Source: Cloacimonetes bacterium UBA5614
GTDB lineage: Bacteria; Cloacimonadota; Cloacimonadia; Cloacimonadales; Cloacimonadaceae
Assembly: GCA_002424605.1 (NCBI GenBank)
Contig: DIKQ01000009.1
Span: 1 to 64,000 of the forward strand
Length of the DNA stretch: 64,000 nucleotides
Direction: 5' to 3'
This document shows, in pieces, positions 36,276 to 44,170 of this stretch (positions are counted from its first letter, which is position 1; the number at the start of each line of letters is the position of its first letter). Under the pieces are notes generated by a model. It ran no database searches, was not told where the DNA came from, and saw only the letters and a list, made by a program, of their open reading frames with translations. The position numbers were made by a program, and so were the translations under genes.

Positions 36276-37013
36276 ATGCGACGTATTTCATTAGCTATCA
36301 TAATTCTACTGCTTGCCATATCGTATGGTTATGCTGAAACTAATACTGCAGGAGAGACAGAACATACAGCGAAAGTTCGTCAGTTGGATCAGTTAGCTGA
36401 GAAATTCAAAGCAGAGACTGGATTTAGGGGAGAGATTAGCTTACATACAGAGAAGATGTGCTTAGGCGTTTATGAGGGCAAGTTTGCCGATATCCAGATA
36501 ACGGCGGATGCTGATACGGCTTCTTTCAGAGCAGTATTTGAGTTGATACTTGATAAAGTCCTGCCCTATACTTTTGCAAAACGTGAACACCTGACAAGAG
36601 CAAAGATATCAAAGGATACGGGATATGTAAGAGCCGTGTATATCCAACAGGTCAATGGTTATCGAGTCGAGGGAACAGGTAAGCTGACAATTGTTTATGA
36701 GGTAGGGCGCAATAGGTTTCGAATCAGTAACGGGACTGTGGAATTGCCAGCAGAACCCTTAGGAGAAATAATAACAGAAGCTGAAGCTTATCAGATGGCG
36801 TTCAACCTATATAAGCAAACTGTATCGTATGATGACAAATATCTCGTAACAAGTAAGAAAGTTATCGCTTACAAATCAAGAACGATAGATGGGATATCAC
36901 AGCCATACCGTCTTTGCTGGAGGATTAGCTTTCCTTATATTAGTTATTATGTTGATGCCATAACAAAGGAGATATTTTCTCAGAAAAACATAGTACTAAA
37001 TCAGCAAGAATGA
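36276..37013 (+). CDS. Secreted protein resembling a metallopeptidase propeptide (FTP/PepSY-like)
   Basis: A 245-residue exported protein with a clear signal peptide (cleavage near YGYA, residue 20). The middle (VRAVYIQQVNGYRVEGTGKL) resembles the fungalysin/thermolysin propeptide (FTP) domain. The end (EAEAYQMAFNLYK...YRLCWRISF...YYVDAITKEIF) resembles a PepSY domain. In M4/M36 peptidases these precede a zinc protease domain, but none follows: the protein ends and the next gene is a metabolic enzyme. Codon use is more AT-rich than in neighbours. It could be a free-standing inhibitor or the remnant of a peptidase. Confidence 0.65.
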   Translation: MRRISLAIIILLLAISYGYAETNTAGETEHTAKVRQLDQLAEKFKAETGFRGEISLHTEKMCLGVYEGKFADIQITADADTASFRAVFELILDKVLPYTFAKREHLTRAKISKDTGYVRAVYIQQVNGYRVEGTGKLTIVYEVGRNRFRISNGTVELPAEPLGEIITEAEAYQMAFNLYKQTVSYDDKYLVTSKKVIAYKSRTIDGISQPYRLCWRISFPYISYYVDAITKEIFSQKNIVLNQQE

Positions 37014-37255
37014 GCTTCCGGAAAGGTTGATTTTCACAGTTTTGCCACTATGTTGAGTTATCTGGTTTTGACGTCGACATCCTGCACATACACACCAGAC
37101 AAAGTATCACCTTCTCTGCCTGCCCAGATTAGGAATAAACTATATAGTCAGAGAAATAGCGAAGCGATAGGGCAAAGTCCGGATTATCTGCTTGACAAAT
37201 GGCGCATTTTATAATCTTAGTAATAAAAAAAACTCAGACAGACAGGGAGATTTAC

Positions 37256-38158
37256 ATGCCTATTACAAAACTGGAACAGATTATTGAAGTTCTCAAGGAA
37301 CGCCCCAAGAAAAGAATGGCAGCCGCCTGGGCAAATGACGCCCACACCATCGCCGCAGCTTATGAAGCTGTGAAAATCGGCATCATCGACGGAATCCTGG
37401 TCGGCGACAAAGCCGTGATTGAAAAGACCTGCCAGGACCACAATATAGACAGCAGCGTTTTCACCATTATCCATGCCGACACAGATATTAAAGCAGCCAC
37501 CAAGGCAGTTGATATCATAAACAAAGGCGAAGCAGACTTCCTGATGAAGGGTCTGGTCACGTCTGACAAATACATGAAAGCCATTTTGCACAAAGAAACC
37601 GGGCTGATGAATCCCGGCGCTATCCTGAGCCATGTTACTGTGATAGAAGCCCCGAATTACCATAAACTTTTGATTGTCGGCGACGTGGCTATCATTCCGC
37701 TGCCGGACCTCAGCCAGAAAATCGCCATCACCAACTATGTAATCAAGACAGCCCAGATTCTGGGGATAGAAACTCCCAAGGTCGGTATCCTGGCAATCTC
37801 AGAACAGGTGCTTCCCAAGGTTGCTTCCTGCGTGGATGCGGCTTTAATCGTCAAAATGGCTCAGCGTGGCCAGATTAAAGGCGGTATGGTGGAAGGACCA
37901 CTTGCCATGGACCTTATCGTGGACAAAGAAAGCGCGGAAATCAAAGGCGTGAAAAGCGAAGTCTGCGGTGATGCCGACTGTATCGTCTTCCCCAATATTG
38001 AATCCGGTAACGTATTCTACAAGACCCAGACCAAGATGTGCGGAGCGGAACTCGCAGCCATCGTGATGGGCGCCAGGGTGCCCTGCGCGCTTTCTTCACG
38101 CGGCGACAGCGAAAAGACCAAGCTCTATTCCATCGCTCTGGCAGCAATGCTGGCCTGA
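37256..38158 (+). CDS. Phosphate acyltransferase (phosphate butyryl/acetyltransferase family)
   Basis: Exchanges CoA for phosphate on short-chain acyl groups, feeding ATP formation through an acyl kinase. The 300-residue length and motifs (EADFLMKGLVTSDKYMKAIL, GAILSHVTVIE, GMVEGPLAMDL) match the Ptb/Pta family, closer to Ptb because it lacks the long N-terminal part of large Pta enzymes. The ATG at 37256 follows AGGGAG. No acyl kinase gene is in the window. rpiB starts 4 nt downstream. Whether acetyl or butyryl is preferred cannot be read. Confidence 0.88.
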   Translation: MPITKLEQIIEVLKERPKKRMAAAWANDAHTIAAAYEAVKIGIIDGILVGDKAVIEKTCQDHNIDSSVFTIIHADTDIKAATKAVDIINKGEADFLMKGLVTSDKYMKAILHKETGLMNPGAILSHVTVIEAPNYHKLLIVGDVAIIPLPDLSQKIAITNYVIKTAQILGIETPKVGILAISEQVLPKVASCVDAALIVKMAQRGQIKGGMVEGPLAMDLIVDKESAEIKGVKSEVCGDADCIVFPNIESGNVFYKTQTKMCGAELAAIVMGARVPCALSSRGDSEKTKLYSIALAAMLA

Positions 38159-38162
38159 ATTT

Positions 38163-38585
38163 ATGAGCATTGCCATAGCATCTGACCATGCCGGCTTCTG
38201 CCTGAAGGAAGACATCAAGCAGGCCTTCCCGGAGATTGAGTGGAAGGACTTCGGTGCCTACAGTGTAGATTCCATGGATTATCCCGATAGCGGAAAACCG
38301 GCTGCAAAAGCTGTTGCAGACGGCGAGTGCGAAAAGGGCATCCTGATTTGCGGCAGCGGTATCGGTATGAGCATTGTAGCCAACCGGGTCAAAGGCATCC
38401 GGGCTGCGCTGTGCAACACGCCGGAAATCGCCAGATTGTCCAGGCAGCACAATGATGCAAACGTCCTGGTGCTGGCAGGCAGGTTTACGCCGGTTCCCCT
38501 GGCTTTGGAAATCGTCAAAACCTGGCTGGAAACACCTTTTGAATGCGGCAGACACCTGAATCGTATCGATAAAATTGATATTTGA
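38163..38585 (+). CDS. rpiB: Ribose-5-phosphate isomerase B
   Basis: Interconverts ribose-5-phosphate and ribulose-5-phosphate in the pentose phosphate pathway. The 140-residue protein is full length for the RpiB/LacAB family: IASDHAGF near the N-terminus, SGIGMSIVANRVKGIRAALC in the middle including the active-site region, and a HNDANVLVLAGR segment. It begins 4 nt after the phosphate acyltransferase gene, suggesting co-transcription. Seven bases after its stop lies the left arm of the inverted repeat that brackets the GxxExxY gene. Confidence 0.93.
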   Translation: MSIAIASDHAGFCLKEDIKQAFPEIEWKDFGAYSVDSMDYPDSGKPAAKAVADGECEKGILICGSGIGMSIVANRVKGIRAALCNTPEIARLSRQHNDANVLVLAGRFTPVPLALEIVKTWLETPFECGRHLNRIDKIDI

Positions 38586-38591
38586 TATTTC

Positions 38592-39039
38592 CACACACAG
38601 AGGCACAGAGAGAAAAGAGAGATATTAGATATGGATATTAATGCACTTACTGCAGAAGTTATCGGCTGTGCCATAGAAGTTCACAAGGTTTGCGGTCCCG
38701 GTCTTCTGGAAAATGTCTATAAACAATGTCTTATCTTTGAGCTTCAAAAAGCTGGGCATGAAGTAGAAGCAGAAAAGCCGGTAAAGTTTACTTACAAGGA
38801 CTCAGGGATAGACCTGGAATATAAGATTGATATTTTGGTTGACAAATTGGTAATTATCGAACTTAAAAGCGTCAGTGCTCTCAACAGCTGACACGGAGCA
38901 CAGTTGCTGACCTACATGAGGTTAAGCGGAATCAAAACAGGACTTTTGATTAACTTCAATGTGCCTGTTCTCAAAGAAGGAATACAGAGATTTGTTTTAT
39001 AGATTTAAGACTCTCTTTTCTCTGTGACTCTGTGTGTAG
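38592..39039. mobile_element. Candidate element: GxxExxY gene between near-perfect inverted repeats
   Basis: The left arm at 38592-38621 and the right arm at 39011-39039 are inverted copies. Both read ACACAGAG, one variable base, CACAGAG, then AAAAGAGAG on their own strand, differing by one substitution and a 2-nt indel over about 28 bases. The 390 bases between them hold only the GxxExxY gene. Neither arm belongs to a neighbouring gene, and the unit sits exactly between rpiB and glyA. No transposase is present, and target-site duplication is not evident. A non-autonomous or nuclease-mobilised unit is an inference. Confidence 0.45.
38631..39002 (+). pseudogene. GxxExxY family protein (PD-(D/E)XK nuclease fold), broken by an in-frame TGA
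   Basis: Reads as an 86-residue protein to a TGA at 38889-38891, but the same frame continues for 37 further family-typical codons (HGAQLLTYMRLSG...LLINFNVPVLKEGIQRF) to a TAG at 39000-39002. The intact length of 123 residues is normal for the family. The name motif is present as GCAIEVHKVCGPGLLENVY. The nuclease-fold core D...ExK appears as KIDILVD...IIELKS. One base change thus separates it from a full gene. The truncated product keeps the putative catalytic residues but loses the last strand and helix. Members occur in many copies in environmental bacteria; function unknown. Confidence 0.8.
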
Positions 39040-39068
39040 AATAAAAATAAAGAAAATAGAGGTTCATA

Positions 39069-40364
39069 ATGGAACACATTAGAAAGAATGACCCCGAACT
39101 TTATGCTTTCATGCATAAGGAACTGAAGCGGGAGCAGGAAAACCTGGAGCTGATTGCCAGCGAGAACTTTACCTCCCTGGCAGTACTGGAAGCTCAGGGT
39201 TCCGTGCTGACCAATAAGTATGCGGAAGGCTATCCCTACCGCTGGGACAAGGAAACCGGAAAGCTGGATTACAGCCAGTACGGACGCTATTATGGCGGCT
39301 GTGAATACATCGACGAAGTGGAACGCCTTGCCATTGAAAGAGCTAAAGAGCTGTTTGGCGCGGAGCATGCCAACGTGCAGCCCCATGCCGGTTCACAGGC
39401 AAACATGGCAGCGTATTTTACCCTCTGCAAACCCGGAGACACTGTCCTGTCGCTGGAACTGGCACATGGCGGACACCTGACCCACGGACACCCGCTCAGC
39501 TTTTCAGGAATGCTGTATAACATCATCCATTACAACGTAACCAAAGAAACCGAGCAGTTTGATTATAACGAGCTGTACGAAATGGCAATGAAGCACAAGC
39601 CGGTGATGATTCTGGCAGGAGCGAGCGCTTATCCACGCTCAATGGACTTTGAAAAATTCAGGGAAATTGCCGATGCCTGCGGTGCCAAACTGCTGGTGGA
39701 CATGGCGCACATTGCCGGTCTGGTGGCAGCCGGGTTGCACATGAACCCGGTTCCTTATGCCGATATCGTGACCAGCACCACCCACAAGACCCTGCGCGGT
39801 CCCCGTTCAGGTCTCATTTTGTGCAAAGAGCAGTATGCCAGGGAAGTGGACGGCAAGGTTTTCCCGGGATTGCAGGGCGGACCGCTGGAACATATCATCG
39901 CCGCCAAAGCGGTGGCTTTCAGGGAAGCTATGCAGCCGGAATTCAAGACATACCAGCAACAGGTTATCAACAATGCCCAAGCACTGGCTAAAGGGCTCAC
40001 AGAAAACAGCTTTAACCTCGTTTCCGGCGGAACAGACACCCATCTGATGCTGATAAACCTCGGCACCAAGGAAAGTGGCGGACCCAGCGGCAAGAAAATG
40101 GAAGAAGCGCTTGACCTGGCAGGTATCACTGCCAATAAAAACACAGTCCCCTTTGACACCCGCTCTCCTTTCATCGCTTCCGGTATCCGGTTGGGAACCC
40201 CCTCCGTCACCACCCGTGGCATGAAGGAAGGCGAGATGAAGACCATTGCGGGCTTTATCCGCAAGGTTGCCGACAACGCCAAAAATGAAGAAGTCCTGGC
40301 TTCCGTCAAGAAAGAGGTCAGAGAACTTACAGCTAAGTTCCCGCTTTATCCTGAACTGGGATAA
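39069..40364 (+). CDS. glyA: Serine hydroxymethyltransferase
   Basis: PLP enzyme converting serine and tetrahydrofolate to glycine and 5,10-methylene-tetrahydrofolate. The 431-residue length is typical. ELIASENF near the N-terminus, NVQPHAGSQAN, VDMAHIAGLVAAG and the PLP-lysine motif TSTTHKTLRGPR are intact. AGAGG precedes the ATG. A strong terminator follows, so the gene is the end of its unit; the region just upstream is the right arm of the inverted-repeat element, which may carry or interrupt its promoter. gcvH, a functionally related gene, is 10 kb away on the other strand. Confidence 0.97.
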   Translation: MEHIRKNDPELYAFMHKELKREQENLELIASENFTSLAVLEAQGSVLTNKYAEGYPYRWDKETGKLDYSQYGRYYGGCEYIDEVERLAIERAKELFGAEHANVQPHAGSQANMAAYFTLCKPGDTVLSLELAHGGHLTHGHPLSFSGMLYNIIHYNVTKETEQFDYNELYEMAMKHKPVMILAGASAYPRSMDFEKFREIADACGAKLLVDMAHIAGLVAAGLHMNPVPYADIVTSTTHKTLRGPRSGLILCKEQYAREVDGKVFPGLQGGPLEHIIAAKAVAFREAMQPEFKTYQQQVINNAQALAKGLTENSFNLVSGGTDTHLMLINLGTKESGGPSGKKMEEALDLAGITANKNTVPFDTRSPFIASGIRLGTPSVTTRGMKEGEMKTIAGFIRKVADNAKNEEVLASVKKEVRELTAKFPLYPELG

Positions 40365-40383
40365 ACGATATCTTGTAAGATAT

Positions 40384-40414
40384 AAAAAGCACCGCAGATG
40401 ATGCGGTGCTTTTT
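40384..40414 (+). terminator. Rho-independent terminator after glyA
   Basis: Perfect 13-bp stem AAAAAGCACCGCA (40384-40396) with TGCGGTGCTTTTT (40402-40414), loop GATGA. The A-run and T-run make it usable in both directions. Confidence 0.92.
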
Positions 40415-40733
40415 GCTTTCCATGCAGGGCTCTTTTTGCTGGTAAGCTTCCCTATTCCAAACTCTTGTCCGCCTGCCATTGCCGGGTTATCCTGCCTAAC
40501 CGGCTCCCTGTTCGCTGACTATAGTTCCGGCATAGTAACCCGCTAAAATGCCTTAATCTATCGGGAAGGTATCCTGCATTTATTCCTGATGTTTTATGCA
40601 GAGGGAATCAGGGTATGGAACCCCGTGCAAGGAAATCTGAATAAATACTTGACTGTTTGCTTAATGGCTCATATTTTGAAACAAGTATGAATTTTCTAAT
40701 AAAGTCAAGACAACCAGGACAAGGATGTATCCG
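40415..40733. other. Intergenic region after glyA
   Basis: No gene supported. It holds imperfect inverted repeats, for example GCCGG-GTTA with TAACCGGC around 40480-40510, and CTGCAT/ATGCAG at 40574-40601 within a segment that can loosely be read in 11-nt units. A promoter lies at 40649-40677. Confidence 0.5.
40649..40677 (+). promoter_or_regulatory. Promoter for the AMIN/TPR envelope gene
   Basis: TTGACT (40649-40654), 17-nt spacer, TATTTT (40672-40677). Transcription would start near 40684, about 50 nt before the coding start. Confidence 0.5.
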
Positions 40734-41843
40734 ATGAAAAGATGGATGTTGCTCTTTGTACTAATGAGCTTATTTGCATTTCTGGGAGCTCAGAAGTTTA
40801 TCCAGACGATTGATATCAGCCATGATAATCCGATTGTTACCAGGATGGTTTTAACCCTATCCGAAAAGGCAGAATGGACTTATACGCTGGATACGAAGGC
40901 ACATCAGGTGAAGCTGATTGTTTATGGCAGTGATGTGGGTAATCCGATTGTTACCGGTCTGGATAAAAACAACCTGATTACCAATCTCGAACTCAAAAAA
41001 ATCCAGGGAAATGCGAACGTAATCCTCACTCTGGACGGTTCATTCCTGATAGAAAAATCATCACTCACAGACCCCTATCGCATAGTGCTGGACCTCTTTA
41101 AATTCAAGAGGTCATATACATACGAAGAATCTCTCGCTGAAGCGGATTTTTATACCAAGGTAGGTAAGTTTACCGAAGCAAACAAGCAGTATACCAAGAT
41201 TACCAAGGATTTCCCTCAAAACCTCGATGTTTATTACTATTGGGGACAGATGCTGATTCAACAAGGCATGAAAGATGCTGCCATAGAGAAGCTTAACGCT
41301 GTTCCTCAGGGTTCTTCACTGTTCCAGCCGGCGCAAAAAAGCCTGGCAATACTGGAGGGAAGGGAAACGGCTCCAGCGGTGGAAGTGCCGGACGCTAATG
41401 CAGGACAGGATTCTCTGGCTCGCAAAACCGCTGCAGATTCTGTAGTTTTACCTCCCTTGAGAAAAAGAACCATCGGAAGCAGTTTTAACATCTTTAACCC
41501 CGGGAATTTTATCAATATAGCCAAGCTTAACGTTGCCATCAGCAGGGCAACCCATGACCTGGCAAGACTCCCGGTCTGGTTCTGGGTGATTTTTGTTGTC
41601 GTCCTGGTGATTATAACTTTGGTCATTATTGATGTAATCCGGTTCAGAAAAGAAAGACCGGGGCAATTTAAGCGCAAGAGAGTAAAAGCTGATAACTCCA
41701 CAAAACAGATAATGGTAAATAAACTGCTCATTGACGGCTGGAAAGCACCTGAGATAGCCAGGGAACTTTTGATGTCAGACAGAGAGGCCAAACTATACAT
41801 TAAGCTTGGAAAGAAAATTGACGCTAAGAGCCGTAAGAATTAG
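40734..41843 (+). CDS. Membrane protein with AMIN-like, TPR and helix-turn-helix-like regions
   Basis: Not a named family. The 369-residue product has a signal peptide or anchor (MKRWMLLFVLMSLFAFLGAQ) and then a beta-rich AMIN-like domain (about 25-125). A TPR-like pair follows (about 130-205: AEADFYTKVGKFTEANKQY), then a Pro/Ala-rich linker, and one strong membrane helix at about 283-306. The basic C-terminal tail has a helix-turn-helix look (MVNKLLIDGWKAPEIARELLMSDREAKLYI). This suggests an outer-facing sensor or scaffold with a small cytoplasmic domain. AAGGA precedes the second ATG (40734); an ATG at 40725 is too close to it. It overlaps the next gene. Confidence 0.72.
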   Translation: MKRWMLLFVLMSLFAFLGAQKFIQTIDISHDNPIVTRMVLTLSEKAEWTYTLDTKAHQVKLIVYGSDVGNPIVTGLDKNNLITNLELKKIQGNANVILTLDGSFLIEKSSLTDPYRIVLDLFKFKRSYTYEESLAEADFYTKVGKFTEANKQYTKITKDFPQNLDVYYYWGQMLIQQGMKDAAIEKLNAVPQGSSLFQPAQKSLAILEGRETAPAVEVPDANAGQDSLARKTAADSVVLPPLRKRTIGSSFNIFNPGNFINIAKLNVAISRATHDLARLPVWFWVIFVVVLVIITLVIIDVIRFRKERPGQFKRKRVKADNSTKQIMVNKLLIDGWKAPEIARELLMSDREAKLYIKLGKKIDAKSRKN

Positions 41844-43410
41844 CCATAACCGCAAGTCCCTGTTTTTTACTGTCATAGCTTTTTGTTTTGTCTGCACGAC
41901 CCTGAACGGCATAGCTTTTTCAGCTTTTGTCCCGGAACTTTCCTACACACCCTATGCTTCAATAATTGCAGATAATTACACCCAACCGGAAGCCAGGGAA
42001 TTGCCAGCAATTCAGGACTCCATCTGGTGGGAAATCCCCGTCCGCAACTGGGACACATTCAAGCGTTTTAACAGAAGTCTTTGGTCACCATATACTGATG
42101 ATAATGCCATCTTTCGTTACAGGTATAAGAATCAGGGATTGGATTTTTACAACCGCTCCAATTTCCTAATGGGATATGATGGCACCTTCTTTCCGGGAAA
42201 GCAGTATAACCTTTTCTACATTGGATTCAATCAACAGGCCTGGTTGAACAGGGAATGGTCATTTCACTCCCAGTTTACCTACAATTCTCTGCGGGGTGAT
42301 TCTGTCAGAATGGCAGCCAGTCCGATGCTTGATTCTTTCAGGAAATACTATGGGCGTCACTTTGAATTTGGCAATGTCACAGCCGGAATAAACTACGAAA
42401 ACAACATCATAAAAGCATCCATGGGCAGGGGCCGTCTCAATATGGGCAACAGCATCACAGGAAGCATCCTGCTGAATGACAGGGTCAATGATTACGCTTT
42501 CCTGACCGCCGAGTTCCAGGTGGGCAATTTTGTTGTCTCTTTGCTGAATGCTCAACTGGTGGCAGATAGCACTCTGGCAATTTATGAAAACTCCGCTTTA
42601 AATAAAAAAAACTACCCGAATAAGTACTTCGTAGCACACCAGTTTACCTGGCTGCCGGTCCCTCAGGTTGCTCTTTTTGCAGGTGAAACCCTGGTTTACG
42701 GCAATACTTCTTTTAACTTGAATTACCTGCTCCCCCAAGCTTACCATCGGGTACTTGCAGACAGTGACCATGACAGGGACAATGCCACTATGTACGCAGG
42801 TTTTGAATGGACGCTAAGAGAAAAGTGGCTGTTTTATTTCACATATATGATGGATGAGTTTCGTCCGGAGAAAATGCTGCATGACTGGTGGGGCAACAAA
42901 TATGCCTATCAGGGCGGGGTTTCTTATCAGCTGCCTCTGGAGATTGTAATCGATAAACCGCTCCGGACCACTGTGGAATTCACTGCTGTAAGACCCTGGA
43001 CTTATACGCATTACCTGATGTACGACAAATATACTCATGATAACCGTTGCCTGGGTTTCCCCTACGGAGCTAACCTGCTGCATTACGCTGCAAAGCTGGA
43101 AGTACCACTCCCCTGGGATTGCAGTTACAGCGGATATACTTCATTCATGAGACAGGGGATAGACCCTGTGGAAGGTCAAGACAGCGTAGGAAGCAGCTGT
43201 TTAACCAATTCTGATACCTGGATAGAAACATCTTATCATGACCGCGCGAGGTGGCTGCAGGGCAAAATAGTGAATACTTACAGAATCGAGAATTCACTGC
43301 GTATCGGCATTATGAAGCACCACAGGCTGTTTCTTTCCCACATGGCGGAAAAACAATCGGACAAGGACTGGTCAAACCAGATTGTCTTCGGCTGGCAGCT
43401 GGTCTATTAG
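41818..43410 (+). CDS. Outer-membrane-type protein of unknown function
   Basis: Not recognised. About 530 residues with an N-terminal signal (hydrophobic FFTVIAFCFVCTTLNGIAFS) and then a long, aromatic-rich, alternating-strand sequence (e.g. YNLFYIGFNQQAWLNREWSFHSQFTYN, WLFYFTYMMDEF) ending in WQLVY. A terminal aromatic residue on a beta-rich protein is typical of outer-membrane beta-barrels. Start uncertain: no ATG in frame near the beginning; TTG at 41818 has GGAAAG upstream, and TTG at 41806 is possible. It overlaps the end of the preceding gene by about 26 nt in another frame, so the two are probably co-expressed. Confidence 0.7.
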   Translation: MTLRAVRISHNRKSLFFTVIAFCFVCTTLNGIAFSAFVPELSYTPYASIIADNYTQPEARELPAIQDSIWWEIPVRNWDTFKRFNRSLWSPYTDDNAIFRYRYKNQGLDFYNRSNFLMGYDGTFFPGKQYNLFYIGFNQQAWLNREWSFHSQFTYNSLRGDSVRMAASPMLDSFRKYYGRHFEFGNVTAGINYENNIIKASMGRGRLNMGNSITGSILLNDRVNDYAFLTAEFQVGNFVVSLLNAQLVADSTLAIYENSALNKKNYPNKYFVAHQFTWLPVPQVALFAGETLVYGNTSFNLNYLLPQAYHRVLADSDHDRDNATMYAGFEWTLREKWLFYFTYMMDEFRPEKMLHDWWGNKYAYQGGVSYQLPLEIVIDKPLRTTVEFTAVRPWTYTHYLMYDKYTHDNRCLGFPYGANLLHYAAKLEVPLPWDCSYSGYTSFMRQGIDPVEGQDSVGSSCLTNSDTWIETSYHDRARWLQGKIVNTYRIENSLRIGIMKHHRLFLSHMAEKQSDKDWSNQIVFGWQLVY

Positions 43411-43447
43411 TATACTCATCTGATACGATAATCCGCAAATCTCCTGA

Positions 43448-43475
43448 TTGACATAAATCCAACTATTTTTATACA
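43448..43475 (+). promoter_or_regulatory. Promoter of the ECF transporter operon
   Basis: TTGACA (43448-43453), 16-nt spacer, TATACA (43470-43475). The start would fall at about 43482, the first base of the structured leader. Confidence 0.5.
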
Positions 43476-43478
43476 GGT

Positions 43479-43618
43479 ATCAGCCGAACAGCAGATTCTA
43501 AGGCAGAGTAAATCCGCTATGAACTGCTGTCTATGGGCAATCCCGGAAATGGAATTGCCTCCCGTGTTTGGAAAGGCTGGTGTTATCTGAAATATCTCCA
43601 AACCGGGCTATTGGAGAT
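43479..43618 (+). promoter_or_regulatory. Moco-type riboswitch with ribosome-site-sequestering hairpin
   Basis: A structured leader. P1 pairs ATCAGCC (43479-43485) with GGCTGGT (43575-43581). P2 is ACAGCAG (43488-43494) with CTGCTGT (43524-43530), topped by a classic 11-nt tetraloop receptor in variant form: TCTAAG (43497-43502) opposite TATGA (43518-43522). P3 is GGCAAT (43536-43541) with ATTGCC (43554-43559), ending in a GAAA loop (43546-43549). The conserved-looking GCCTCCC and GGAAAGG follow. A GNRA loop on P3 with its receptor on P2 and GCCTCCC are features I recall for the molybdenum-cofactor motif. Downstream, ATCTCCAA (43594-43601) pairs perfectly with TTGGAGAT (43611-43618), hiding the Shine-Dalgarno. 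Confidence 0.6.
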
Positions 43619-43625
43619 GAAAAGA

Positions 43626-44162
43626 ATGATAATACACCTGAGATATTCAACCAAAGACCTGATACTGATTGCGCTTCTGGCAGCAGTGGGACTGGCAGTC
43701 AAACCGCTGATAAAACCTCTCATGCACTTTGTGACAACACCCCTTGGTATTCCGGGAGGAACACTGGCAGGCGGATTCTACATGATGTGGCTCACCCTGG
43801 CGATGGCTATGACCAAAAGGTTTGGTGCGGCTACCCTGACCGGTCTGCTGCAGGGATTTATCGTTCTCATCACCGGCTGGTTCGGCAGTCACGGAGCGTT
43901 ATCCATTTTCACCTATGCTTTCCCCGGACTGGTGATAGATGTGTTCGGTCTGCTCTATAAACGTTATGACAAACTGGACGGGCAGATGCTTTACTGCCTG
44001 CTGGCAAACCTGACCGGGACCTGGCTGGTGGGTCTCATGATCATGCGACTGCCCAAAGCTCCTTTTGCGCTTGCTCTTATCCTTTCCGTAATTTCCGGGA
44101 TTATCGGGGGTGCTCTGGCATTCCTGATTTACAAAGATTTACACAAACACAAGCTGGTATAG
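43626..44162 (+). CDS. ECF transporter S component (substrate-capture membrane protein)
   Basis: A 178-residue protein of about five or six membrane helices with short loops, the size and layout of ECF S components. Features: DLILIALLAAVGLAVKPLIKPL, the small-residue segment IPGGTLAGGFYMMW, and FPGLVIDVFGLLY. Substrate not recognisable. The ATG at 43626 is preferred because GGAG (43613-43616) is then 9 nt upstream; the ATG at 43617 directly abuts it. It heads a five-gene operon (S, periplasmic protein, two ATPases, T) behind a Moco-type leader, so a molybdenum/tungsten-cofactor-linked substrate is the leading idea. Confidence 0.8.
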   Translation: MIIHLRYSTKDLILIALLAAVGLAVKPLIKPLMHFVTTPLGIPGGTLAGGFYMMWLTLAMAMTKRFGAATLTGLLQGFIVLITGWFGSHGALSIFTYAFPGLVIDVFGLLYKRYDKLDGQMLYCLLANLTGTWLVGLMIMRLPKAPFALALILSVISGIIGGALAFLIYKDLHKHKLV

Positions 44163-44170
44163 GTTTTGTT

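Noticed and set aside
35944..36291. 115-codon minus-strand frame over repeats B2 and the hairpin units
   Set aside because: It follows repeat structure, overlaps the start of the 36276 gene, and has no protein-like features.
37194..37217. TTGACA followed by TATAAT before the phosphate acyltransferase gene
   Set aside because: The spacer is only 12 nt, too short for a working promoter; another -10 may be used but none is convincing.
38889..38891. TGA in the GxxExxY gene as a selenocysteine codon
   Set aside because: The family position is not a redox Cys, and no selenocysteine insertion hairpin is evident after it.
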